From contig DATHEA010000005.1 of the NCBI GenBank assembly GCA_035318745.1, positions 1 to 64,000 of the forward strand: a stretch of 64,000 bases of DNA, written 5' to 3'. Shown here one piece after another: positions 26,494 to 32,989 of the stretch. Both the position numbers and the translations under genes were made by a program. Under the pieces are notes generated by a model. The model was not told where the DNA came from and searched no databases. It saw nothing but the letters and a program-made list of their open reading frames with translations. Source of the DNA: VRUE01 sp035318745 (GTDB taxonomy: Bacteria; Actinomycetota; Thermoleophilia; Solirubrobacterales; 70-9). How positions within the stretch are numbered: the first letter of the stretch is position 1; every line of letters begins with the position of its first letter.

Positions 26494-27106
26494 AGACCTT
26501 GCGCACAACACCGATGACGCGGCCGATCACGCTGACCTCGGCGCTGCGGATCGGCTCCATCGTCTCGTTCTCGGGCTGCAGGCGGATGTGGTCGGATTCG
26601 CGGAAGAAGCGCTTGACCGTCGCCTCCTCACCGATCAAAGCGACGACGATCTCGCCGTCGGTCGCGTCGTCGGCCGGCCGGACGATGACGTAGTCGGCCT
26701 CGAAGATTCCCGCTTCTTTCATGCTTTCGCCGCGGATGCGGAGGACGTAGTCGCCTTCCTCGCCACCAACCACGTCGGGGATCTCGATGTATTCCTCGAT
26801 GTTCTCTTCGGCCAGGATCGGCGCGCCGGCGGCGACGTGGCCGAGCAGCGGCAGCCCCGACTGGTCGGGCCGGATCGTCTTCTTCGCCTTGTCGATGAGC
26901 AGCTCGATCGCGCGCGGCTTCGACGGGTCGCGGCGCAGCAGCCCGATCTTCTCGAGGTTGGCGAGGTGGGCGTGCACGGTCGAGGAGGAGTGCAGGCCAA
27001 CCGCTTTGCCGATCTCGCGAACGGTCGGCGGATAGCCGGTTTTCTCCGCGTAGCGGCGGATGAAGTCGAAGATCTCCTTCTGCCTCTTGGTCAGGTCCAG
27101 GTCCAC
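26489..27106 (-). CDS. lexA: LexA repressor
   Basis: A 205-aa SOS repressor from GTG 27106, which gives the standard N-terminus 'VDLDLTKRQKEIFDFIRR'; the upstream ATG at 27250 would place the SOS box inside the gene. Residues 1-65 form the winged helix with 'PPTVREIGKAVGLHSSSTVHAHL'. The self-cleavage site is Ala93-Gly94 in 'HVAAGAPIL', with catalytic Ser128 ('GESMKEAG') and Lys165 ('ATVKRFF'). RecA filaments stimulate cleavage after DNA damage. A perfect SOS box lies 39-52 bp upstream, so it represses itself. Confidence 0.97.
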   Translation of the reverse strand: MDLDLTKRQKEIFDFIRRYAEKTGYPPTVREIGKAVGLHSSSTVHAHLANLEKIGLLRRDPSKPRAIELLIDKAKKTIRPDQSGLPLLGHVAAGAPILAEENIEEYIEIPDVVGGEEGDYVLRIRGESMKEAGIFEADYVIVRPADDATDGEIVVALIGEEATVKRFFRESDHIRLQPENETMEPIRSAEVSVIGRVIGVVRKVS

Positions 27107-27144
27107 CGCGCAATCCTCCTCGTCATCAAACAAGCGAAGGCGTT

Positions 27145-27158
27145 CGAACACTTGTTCG
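27145..27158. promoter_or_regulatory. LexA-binding SOS box
   Basis: CGAACACTTGTTCG matches the Gram-positive/actinobacterial consensus CGAAC-N4-GTTCG with perfect half sites. It lies upstream of lexA, implying autoregulation. Confidence 0.92.
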
Positions 27159-27269
27159 CAGCGTACCGCCCGATTCGGACACGTGCAAGCCAAACCCGTC
27201 CGCGCAGCAGCCGACCCCAGCACATCGCAAGCCCCGTCACCGCCAAACATCTAGAATCGCGACCCTCGG

Positions 27270-27355
27270 GCGGCTGTGGCGGAACTGGTAGACGCGCAAG
27301 CTTGAGGGGCTTGTGTCCTTTACGGGACGTGATGGTTCGACTCCATTCAGCCGCA
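27270..27355 (+). tRNA. tRNA-Leu (anticodon GAG)
   Basis: An 86-nt class II tRNA. Acceptor GCGGCTG pairs with CAGCCGC, the D loop contains TGGTAGACGC, the anticodon stem CAAGC/GCTTG frames the loop TTGAGGG (anticodon GAG), a long variable arm follows, and the T arm is GATGGTTCGACTCCATT. No CCA is encoded. The last 32 nt are repeated at 30188-30219, marking use as an integration site. Confidence 0.97.
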
Positions 27356-27356
27356 T
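27324..27356 (+). repeat. att-like direct repeat, tRNA copy
   Basis: The 33 bp from the variable arm to one base past the tRNA-Leu 3' end are identical to 30188-30220. A 3'-tRNA direct repeat is the usual footprint of tyrosine-recombinase integration, and this copy keeps the tRNA intact. Confidence 0.88.
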
Positions 27357-27358
27357 AG

Positions 27359-27391
27359 CGAAAACCCTCGCCCGGCGGGGGTTTTCGTGTT
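27359..27391 (+). terminator. Intrinsic terminator after tRNA-Leu
   Basis: A 14-bp stem with one wobble (CGAAAACCCTCGCC with GGCGGGGGTTTTCG, ending at 27387), followed by TGTTT. It starts 4 bases past the tRNA. Confidence 0.8.
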
Positions 27392-27455
27392 TGAGGACCG
27401 ATCTGCGCTGCTCCCTTACCCGGCTCGTGCGCCAGTCAGCCGCCATCCAGAGCCT

Positions 27456-27671
27456 CTAACGTCGTTGGCGATGCTGCCGCGAGTCGGCGACCGCCGATTT
27501 AAGGGCGTGACTCAGCAGCGACGTGATCTGCTGTGTGCGCTCCTTCGCCGCCTGCTCGATCACGGCGGCGCTGCACTGAAGGGCAAAGCAGAAACAAGCA
27601 GCGACTAGGACGGCAACAAGGCGCGGCCAGAAGTGTCGAGCGACTCCCAGAGCTTCCAGTATCTCCATCAC
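27456..27671 (-). CDS. Possible small membrane protein in the island
   Basis: A 71-aa reading frame with a hydrophobic stretch 'LVAVLVAACFCFALQCSAAV' at about residues 17-36 and a basic, helical C-terminus. It lies 60 bp downstream of the short winged-helix gene on the same strand. No family is recognised and no strong ribosome site is seen, so it may not be real. Otherwise 27392-27730 holds nothing I can support. Confidence 0.3.
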   Translation of the reverse strand: MMEILEALGVARHFWPRLVAVLVAACFCFALQCSAAVIEQAAKERTQQITSLLSHALKSAVADSRQHRQRR

Positions 27672-27730
27672 CCAAGCGTAAGACTCAAACCAGCGTTCAA
27701 TCGCGAGTAGTTCGGCGGAGTGTTAGGCGG

Positions 27731-28012
27731 TCAGGCATTGAAGATTTCATCTGCACGGATGGCGGCGTGTGTCGGTTCGACAACCTCCCCGCTCTGGCGA
27801 ACCAGGCCAGAGCGCTTGAGCACCGAGAGCGCGTCGAGGATCTCGATGCGATTCGCATCGCTTGACCTGCCTCTCATCCACAGGATCAGCTCCTCAGGAG
27901 TCAGGCGGTCGGGGAGGGTGATGATCTCCGAGAGCAGCGTCTGTTCGACCCTCAGGTCGCGCTCCTCTCGCGAGGGGCTACTCGTGTGGGATGCGTCGGA
28001 AGAACCAGGCAT
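27731..28012 (-). CDS. Small winged-helix-like protein
   Basis: A 93-aa protein. Residues 35-90 ('RLTPEELILWM', 'RIEILDALSVLKRSGLV', 'EVVEPTHAAIRADEIF') look like helix-turn-helix plus wing. The end is similar to that of the next gene upstream ('EIVEPTPAALRAVALF'), so the two are related. It is the third gene of a minus-strand cluster (28459 to 27731) with an 11-nt gap to the preceding stop. Probably a small transcription factor, or a C-terminal module acting with the two proteins encoded before it. Target unknown. Confidence 0.6.
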   Translation of the reverse strand: MPGSSDASHTSSPSREERDLRVEQTLLSEIITLPDRLTPEELILWMRGRSSDANRIEILDALSVLKRSGLVRQSGEVVEPTHAAIRADEIFNA

Positions 28013-28023
28013 CGAGCAGAGGA

Positions 28024-28173
28024 CTATGTAAAGAGCGCAACGGCTCGGAGGGCTGCCGGCGTCGGCTCGACGATCTCATCGTCTCCGACCTTGAACAGGC
28101 CGAACTCTCGGAGCCCACGGATTGCTGGGGCCGCTCGGGCGGCGGACCCCGTGCCTACCGGCCGCCTATCCAT
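28024..28173 (-). CDS. Truncated winged-helix-like protein
   Basis: A 49-aa frame from ATG 28173, which overlaps the preceding stop by 8 nt. It matches only the last ~35 residues of its neighbour ('AIRGLREFGLFKVGDDEIVEPTPAALRA'), so it is either a decayed copy or a mini-protein holding the recognition helix and wing. A longer start at 28221 would run into the upstream gene. It is kept because the overlap is typical of coupled genes and the similarity to the 27731 protein is clear. Confidence 0.5.
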   Translation of the reverse strand: MDRRPVGTGSAARAAPAIRGLREFGLFKVGDDEIVEPTPAALRAVALFT

Positions 28174-28459
28174 CTTCGCCTGCGTTGCTCTCCGCCAAGC
28201 GATAGTGCAGGTCGAATGCATCGCGTCTCGCGGACGGGTCTTTGTCGGCCGGACAGAGCTTCACGACGCTAAGCGCATCCAGCGAACGCAGATGGTGCGC
28301 GGCCTCCCACATTGTGATGTGGCCATCGAGTACGTCTACCAGGCCGACGGCCGAGAGCGGCTCGGCGATCCACCGGAACGCTTCAAGGATCGGGATGCGA
28401 AGCGGGTGCTCGGCCTTCTCCGGTAGAGACGACCAGAACGCTTCGTAGTCGCCGCTCAC
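28166..28459 (-). CDS. ArsR-like winged-helix regulator
   Basis: A 97-aa protein from GTG 28459, preceded by GGAG about 8 nt upstream; the ATG at 28648 adds low-complexity sequence. 'HPLRIPILEAFRWIAEPLSAVGLVDVL', 'MWEAAHHLRSLDALSVVKLC' and 'FDLHYRLAE' give the helix-helix-turn-helix-wing order of the ArsR-like proteins common in this group. The protein at 47450 is similar ('HPLRVSILEVLS...YHVTELRRSNLVKV...HFYRV'). It is the first gene of the three-gene cluster. DNA target and signal are unknown. Confidence 0.62.
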   Translation of the reverse strand: MSGDYEAFWSSLPEKAEHPLRIPILEAFRWIAEPLSAVGLVDVLDGHITMWEAAHHLRSLDALSVVKLCPADKDPSARRDAFDLHYRLAESNAGEDG

Positions 28460-29039
28460 GTCCGCTCCGCTGAATCGCCCGCCCAGTACAGGCAGAAGAC
28501 GGTGGCGTTGTCGAACCCTGGGCGACGGCCATGACGCCCGCCGCCCAGGGTGTCGATTCCGCATGGCCCAGTCCATGGGAGGCGAGACGTGGGCCGTTTG
28601 CTTTCCTCGTTCTGAGTGATTGGTCAAGCATTCGACATTCAGCATCAACTTGCCATACGCAGTTCTCGAACCTCATTTTGCTTGCGCTCAGCCTTTTCAA
28701 TGCGGACAGCGCTTGATGCGCGCGAGACAAGCGACAGACGAGGGAGCGCGCTTCGCGCTCCGCCCGTCCGCCCCAAGTCACGTCAGCCCTGCTTGTGAAT
28801 CGCGACCATTGGCGCCAAACAGCGATGTACCTCAATCTTCATGACTCATCACCCCCTTTCCGGCTCAGTAGCGACGGTGAGCAAGGCCATCAACGGCCGT
28901 GGGGACGATAGTCAGAATGCTAAGGAAAGTTTCCGTCAATCTCCTTGAACCCAGCGCCTCGTTGGTCAAAGGCCCTGAAAAGTCCGGCCAGAGAGATAGA
29001 GTGTTTGGCGGATTTCCATTGAACGACCAGGGAGTTCCT
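28460..29039. other. Gene-poor spacer inside the island
   Basis: A 580-bp stretch between the divergent winged-helix genes. It holds an 8-bp stem hairpin GGAGCGCG/CGCGCTCC at 28743-28761 and otherwise only short, non-conserved frames. Base composition is less GC-rich than the chromosome around it. Promoters for both sides must lie here but none is clear. Confidence 0.5.
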
Positions 29040-29792
29040 ATGTCTGCGTTCGGTGATTCGATTAAACAGCGGGCGTTGCGGGTCCGGCCGACCCCGGCAA
29101 TCGAAAAACACATCTCCAAGGCCTTTGGCCACTACGTCCGCATTCAGATACTTTGGATTCTCAATGAACGGGTCGCCAGCCCGAGCGAATTGGCGACGGA
29201 GCTCGGCGAACCGCTGAATCGGATCAGCGGTCACATCAGGGTCCTAAAAGAGGCGGGCTGCATCGAACTCGTGGATCAGGTGATTGTCGGCAGCACGGTG
29301 CAGAACTTCTATCGAGCCACGGCTCGCATCTTCTTTGACGACACCGAATGGCGGGCCATCCCCCCGACCCTCAAAGAGGGCCTGCGGATCACGCTGCTCC
29401 AGAATCTGATCGACGATGCCATTGCGGCATTGGAGGACGAGACCTACGACTCTTTCGACGGATCGCATATGAGCTGGAGCCCGATGCTCATTGACGAGCA
29501 GGCTCGGGTCGAAATCAACGAACTCTTGGATCAAACGTTGAAAAGAGCGCTGGCCATCCAAGAGCGTGCAGCAAAGCGTCTCGGCGCCAAGGGGGAGAAG
29601 GGGATCTCCTACAGCGTGTCGCTCTTGGGCTACCCGTCGATCGGCGGTATCAAAAAGGTCAACCCGCCGAAAAGCGGAGAGGCGTCCGCCGCCGTGAAAA
29701 AAGCTAAGGTCAAGGCCTCTGCCGGCAAACCACAGAAAGCCAAGAAGCGAAGTGGCAGTGGTGAAGCAAAGACCGAGCGCGAGACGGATTGA
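29040..29792 (+). CDS. Winged-helix regulator with C-terminal effector domain and Lys-rich tail
   Basis: A 250-aa protein from ATG 29040 (GGAG ribosome site just upstream); an upstream ATG at 28899 adds unlikely sequence. Residues ~17-95 are an ArsR/HTH_20-type winged helix ('AFGHYVRIQILWILNE', 'SPSELATELGEPLNRISGHIRVLKEAGCIEL', 'NFYRATARIF'). Residues ~95-200 are a helical domain with 'SHMSWSPMLIDEQARVEINELL', seen in many actinobacterial regulators. The last ~45 residues are Lys/Ala-rich like histone tails and may bind DNA non-specifically. It is the largest gene of the island. Confidence 0.82.
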   Translation: MSAFGDSIKQRALRVRPTPAIEKHISKAFGHYVRIQILWILNERVASPSELATELGEPLNRISGHIRVLKEAGCIELVDQVIVGSTVQNFYRATARIFFDDTEWRAIPPTLKEGLRITLLQNLIDDAIAALEDETYDSFDGSHMSWSPMLIDEQARVEINELLDQTLKRALAIQERAAKRLGAKGEKGISYSVSLLGYPSIGGIKKVNPPKSGEASAAVKKAKVKASAGKPQKAKKRSGSGEAKTERETD

Positions 29793-29865
29793 GGTTCTTT
29801 AGCTGCCCGGAGGGCTGGGCCCTTCTCGCTGAGGCTCTGTTGCAGACGATTTTTTTGGCAGGCGT

Positions 29866-30057
29866 CTATGCCGCCGTCAGCGGATGATCCGTCAGCATTG
29901 CCGTCGCGTCGTGCAGCGGGCCGCCCCGCTCGCCCTCATCAGCCAAGTAGAGCGCGACGCCCTCCAAGGTGTCGCCGGAGGCGAAGCAGCCCGAAAGCTC
30001 TGGGACGTCTGCCCAGCAGCTGCCTTCCTCGATGTGGATGCGGGCGGTCAACTCCAT
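29866..30057 (-). CDS. hicB: HicB-family antitoxin
   Basis: A 63-aa HicB-fold protein: 'ARIHIEEGSCWADVPELSGCFASGDTLEGV' is the classic HicB core. There is no C-terminal DNA-binding domain, so it is the short form. In a normal module it binds and blocks the HicA mRNA interferase. The hicA copy just upstream lacks its N-terminal part, so this antitoxin is probably an orphan. Confidence 0.85.
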   Translation of the reverse strand: MELTARIHIEEGSCWADVPELSGCFASGDTLEGVALYLADEGERGGPLHDATAMLTDHPLTAA

Positions 30058-30070
30058 AGTTGAATCTCCC

Positions 30071-30220
30071 TCATTGCAGCCCTGCCTGTTTGAGAATCGC
30101 GCTGGTCAGGCCAGGTTGGTAGTCGCGGCCCTTGTGCTGCGAGAGCGTGATCGGACGGTGGCCCTCCTTGGTCATCTTGACCTGATGGGGACGTGATGGT
30201 TCGACTCCATTCAGCCGCAT
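30071..30220 (-). pseudogene. hicA: hicA toxin fragment cut by the island boundary
   Basis: From about 30178 down to the TGA at 30071 the frame encodes the HicA C-terminus: 'HQVKMTKEGHRPITLSQHKG' followed by 'RDYQPGLTSAILKQAGL'. The upstream part, with the start and first strand, is missing. At the junction the frame runs into the 33-bp att repeat, where an ATG at 30220 happens to be in frame and would give a 49-aa chimera ('MRLNGVEPSRP' plus HicA). The essential His of the mRNase (in 'QHKG') remains, but half the fold is gone, so toxin activity is unlikely. Confidence 0.75.
30188..30220 (+). repeat. att-like direct repeat, distal copy
   Basis: Identical over 33 bp to the 3' end of tRNA-Leu at 27324-27356, but without a tRNA 5' half. 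It marks the right boundary of the island. Confidence 0.88.
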
Positions 30221-30258
30221 CGAAACCCCCCGCACTTCGGACCCCCCGCCCGGAGTGG

Positions 30259-30681
30259 CTAGCTCAGACCAGCGAGACCTAAGCCGACTCGCTCGGTCGC
30301 ATGAGCGAGATCTCGATCCCAGGTCACGAGGACAACTTCCTCGTCGCCCAGCTCGAGCGCGGTAGCGAGGTGAACCGCGTCGTAGCCGCGAAGTCCGAGC
30401 TCTTCGGCGAGTTCGCCGGCGCGGCGGGCGAGGACCGGATCGGCACTGACCGTAATCAAGTCTGCCTGCAACCCCTCGAAGGCGGCCAGCGCCTGCACGT
30501 GCTCATCCTTCCCCAGCCGACCCTGGCGCTGCGCGGCCGCCAGGGCTGCGCGCCCCTCCGGATAGGAAAGGATGCTCGACGCCGCCGGATAGGCGCTGCC
30601 CCAAAGCTCGGCAGCAAGGTCGGAGCCGTCCTCGACGACGATCAGCTTGATCAGCGCCGAGGTGTCGAAGTAGAGGATCAG
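30259..30681 (-). CDS. vapC: PIN-domain ribonuclease toxin VapC, apparent CTG start
   Basis: A 140-aa PIN domain: 'LYFDTSALIKLIVVEDGS' with the first catalytic Asp, 'YPEGRAAL' with the conserved Glu, 'RGYDAVHLATAL' with the third acidic residue, and 'LVTWDRDLAHA' with the fourth. It is a tRNA/rRNA-cleaving toxin held by the antitoxin encoded just upstream. The conserved N-terminus requires translation from a CTG (30681) that overlaps the antitoxin stop as CTGA; there is no ATG, GTG or TTG in frame in the preceding region. ATG-only gene calling would start at 30498 and lose the first half. Confidence 0.85.
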   Translation of the reverse strand: MILYFDTSALIKLIVVEDGSDLAAELWGSAYPAASSILSYPEGRAALAAAQRQGRLGKDEHVQALAAFEGLQADLITVSADPVLARRAGELAEELGLRGYDAVHLATALELGDEEVVLVTWDRDLAHATERVGLGLAGLS

Positions 30682-30953
30682 GCCCGCTGCTCGGAGACGA
30701 GGTCCGAGACCGAACCGGTGCCTTTGACCTGAGCCCTGCGAGAAGATCGTGGCGCCTGCGGCATCCGCACAAGACCGCGGCGCGCGAGATCCTCAAGTGG
30801 CCCCTCGGCGTCGAGCCCGCTGAGGCGAGCGATGCGCCGCCCGCGCCGGGTGACGACTACTTCGCCTCCCTCCTCCACTCGCTCCAGATACTCACTGAGG
30901 CGATCGTGCAGCTCGCGGACCCCAACCTCGCTCTGAGATTGATGTAGCGTCAT
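30678..30953 (-). CDS. Phd/YefM-family antitoxin
   Basis: A 91-aa protein: N-terminal Phd fold 'SEVGVRELHDRLSEYLERVEEGG' followed by 'VVVTRRGRRIARL', then a flexible C-terminal toxin-binding tail rich in Arg and Ser. It binds its own promoter as a dimer and neutralises the VapC encoded directly after it, with a 4-nt overlap. The operon sits just outside the tRNA-Leu island. Confidence 0.9.
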   Translation of the reverse strand: MTLHQSQSEVGVRELHDRLSEYLERVEEGGEVVVTRRGRRIARLSGLDAEGPLEDLARRGLVRMPQAPRSSRRAQVKGTGSVSDLVSEQRA

Positions 30954-31050
30954 ACAGACAGCCTAGCAGCTACATTGGCAGGCTGGGAAGCGCGGCCGCC
31001 TCAAGGACTGGCTGGTCCACCCGACCGGCCCACCGCCTAGCCTGCGCAGA

Positions 31051-31560
31051 ATGTCCGCTGCGCGCGCCCGCTTTGCTATTCCATTAGTCCTCGCCGTCAG
31101 CCTCGGAACGGCCGCGATACTTCCCACCGCCTTCGGCAAGACCGAGGCCGCGCCGACGGCGATCCGCAATGCGCTGGCGCAGACGAGCCAGGTGCAGGGT
31201 GCGCCAGGGCGGACGATGGTCCTCAGCCGGGTGGTCGTCGAACCGGGCGCCAAGCTGGCGACCCACCACCACCTCGGCACCCAGATCGCACGGGTCCAGG
31301 CAGGCGTCCTGACCTACACGGTCAGGCGCGGCTCGGCTGTCGTACGGCGTGGGGATTCGGACCAGAATCCGACCTTGGTGCGCAAGATCACCGCCGGTCA
31401 GACCGCTGCGATCCGCACTGGGCAGTGGATCGTCGAGCAGCCATCCGACGTTCACGAAGCGGCGAACCGCGGCCCCGACCCCGTCGTCCTCTACCTGGCG
31501 ACTCTGCTGCAGCAAGGAGCGTCGCCCTCCACCCCGGTCGCGCTCCCACCGGCGCCCTAG
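31051..31560 (+). CDS. Secreted cupin-domain protein
   Basis: A 169-aa protein with a signal peptide (hydrophobic residues 9-24, 'AFGKTEA' after it) and a single cupin: 'VVVEPGAKLATHHHLGTQIARVQAGVLTYTV' has the metal-binding His cluster of cupin motif 1, and 'VEQPSDVHEAANRGPDPVVLYLA' has the motif 2 His. It may bind a metal or small ligand outside the membrane. No enzymatic function can be assigned. It is convergent to the DUF2252 gene with an 11-bp gap. Confidence 0.85.
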   Translation: MSAARARFAIPLVLAVSLGTAAILPTAFGKTEAAPTAIRNALAQTSQVQGAPGRTMVLSRVVVEPGAKLATHHHLGTQIARVQAGVLTYTVRRGSAVVRRGDSDQNPTLVRKITAGQTAAIRTGQWIVEQPSDVHEAANRGPDPVVLYLATLLQQGASPSTPVALPPAP

Positions 31561-31571
31561 TCGGCGCCGGA

Positions 31572-32984
31572 CTAGGCGGGTTCGGCCATCGCCTCGACAC
31601 GGCCCGCGTCGACCGCCGCCTTTAGGGCCTCGTAGTCGCGTTCGCTCTGGTCGGCGTAGGCCTCGGCGAAGTCGACCATCGCGGTGTCGAAGACGTCGCT
31701 CTTGCCGAGGTAGGACCCGATCGCGATCCGGTCGCCGCCGCGAGCATGGGCGTGGGCCAGGGTTATGCCGCAGATCTCGGCGTAGGCGGTGAGGCCGCGA
31801 GTCTCCATCGACTCGACCTGCGCCGAGCCCTTCCAGTCCCAGAGCTGGCGCACGTAGAAATCGCGCTGCTCGCCGTCGATCCCCTCCGCCCGGACCCAGC
31901 CGAGCATGACGTCGCTTGCCGCCTGCATCAGCCGCTGCCCGTGGACGACGCGCTCGCCCTGGAGGTCGAACTCGCTCGGCGCCGTGTAGGACTCGAGCAC
32001 CGAGCGCTGCGCCTCCTTGATCTGGAGGAAGAGCGGGTCGCTCCGGTCGCGGCCCAGCAGCAGGGCGATCCAAGCCCGGGTGCCGACACTGCCCACGCCG
32101 ACGACTTTGAAGGCGACGTCGATCAAACGGTAGCCGTCGAGCAGGGCGCGACACTCGACCGCGAGCGAGTCGCGGTACGCGGAGAGGACGTTGCGCACGA
32201 GCCCTTCGACGTCCACCCCCTGCGCCTCATCGGCAAGCTCCTCGATCGGAACGATCAGGGGTGGGTTGCTGAGAATGCGCAGCTTCCCGTCGACTTCCTC
32301 GACCAGCTTCGAGAAGGCTCGCTCGCTGTCTTTGGCGCGCGCCTTGGCGACGTTGCGCTCGAACGCCTTGCGCTGCTTGCCCCCTACCGCCGTCGCCCAG
32401 CGCGCGGCGATCGAGTCGGCGTCGAGCTGCTGGTACCAGGATTCGAGGTTGCCCATCCGCGCCAAGCGCCGCATGGTCTCGCGGTATTCCCTGGCCACCG
32501 CAAACAAGACGGCGCGGCGCTCACCGTCGTCGCAGCCACGGTCGCGGCCGGCCAGCGAGAAGCTGGCGACCAGCCGCTTCACGTCCCACTCCCACGGACC
32601 GGGCAGGGTCTCGTCGAAGTCGTTGAGGTCGAAGACGAGCCGGCGCTCCGGCGAGGCGAAGGCGCCGAAGTTTGAGAGGTGGGCATCGCCGCAGAGCTGC
32701 GTCTCGAGGCCCGTGTGCGGCGTCGGGGCGAGGTCCGCGGCCATCACCGCAGCGGCGCCACGATAGAAAGTGAAGGGCGAGGCCAGCATGCGGCCGTAGC
32801 GCAGCGGCACCAGCTGCCCCACGCGTGAGGCGGCCTGACGCTCGAGCAGCTCGACCGGGTCGGCGCGATCGCTCGCCGGCGTCCACTCGCCGTGGATGGA
32901 GCGAGGTGCGACCGTGCGAGCGGCCTTGCCGACTGCGGCACGCTCGTCGGGCGACCCGGGATGGTTTTGGATCGAGTCCGACAC
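31572..32984 (-). CDS. DUF2252 family protein
   Basis: A 470-aa protein from GTG 32984, 5 nt after the stop of the MFS gene, matching the usual DUF2252 length. Family features include 'RYGRMLASPFTFYRGAAAVMA', 'CGDAHLSNFGAFASPERRLVFDLNDFDE' and 'PWEWDVKRLVASF', which look like the catalytic and metal loops of an aminoglycoside-phosphotransferase-like kinase ('GDAHLSNFG', 'FDLNDFDE'). A kinase-like fold is therefore likely, with unknown substrate. Longer ORF versions run through the MFS gene in another frame and are shadows. Confidence 0.88.
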   Translation of the reverse strand: MSDSIQNHPGSPDERAAVGKAARTVAPRSIHGEWTPASDRADPVELLERQAASRVGQLVPLRYGRMLASPFTFYRGAAAVMAADLAPTPHTGLETQLCGDAHLSNFGAFASPERRLVFDLNDFDETLPGPWEWDVKRLVASFSLAGRDRGCDDGERRAVLFAVAREYRETMRRLARMGNLESWYQQLDADSIAARWATAVGGKQRKAFERNVAKARAKDSERAFSKLVEEVDGKLRILSNPPLIVPIEELADEAQGVDVEGLVRNVLSAYRDSLAVECRALLDGYRLIDVAFKVVGVGSVGTRAWIALLLGRDRSDPLFLQIKEAQRSVLESYTAPSEFDLQGERVVHGQRLMQAASDVMLGWVRAEGIDGEQRDFYVRQLWDWKGSAQVESMETRGLTAYAEICGITLAHAHARGGDRIAIGSYLGKSDVFDTAMVDFAEAYADQSERDYEALKAAVDAGRVEAMAEPA

Positions 32985-32989
32985 GAGAT

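Larger units (their letters stand above)
27357..30187. mobile_element. Small tRNA-Leu genomic island, integrase-less remnant
   Basis: The 2.83 kb between the two copies of the 33-bp tRNA repeat differ from the flanks. Gene density is low and local GC is lower around 28600-29100. The content is several short winged-helix proteins, one larger winged-helix regulator and a hicB gene whose partner hicA is cut at the right boundary. No integrase, relaxase or replication gene is present. I infer a decayed or deleted integrative element, or a passive cargo island. Confidence 0.72.

Noticed and set aside
28877..28948. Short GTG-started peptide in the island spacer
   Set aside because: Only 23 codons, no ribosome site and no similarity; likely chance.
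27357..30187. Phage or plasmid integrase in the tRNA island
   Set aside because: All six frames were read; no tyrosine or serine recombinase motifs were found.
30188..30220. Second tRNA-Leu gene
   Set aside because: Only the 3' 33 bp are present; acceptor 5' strand, D arm and anticodon arm are missing. It is an att-type repeat.
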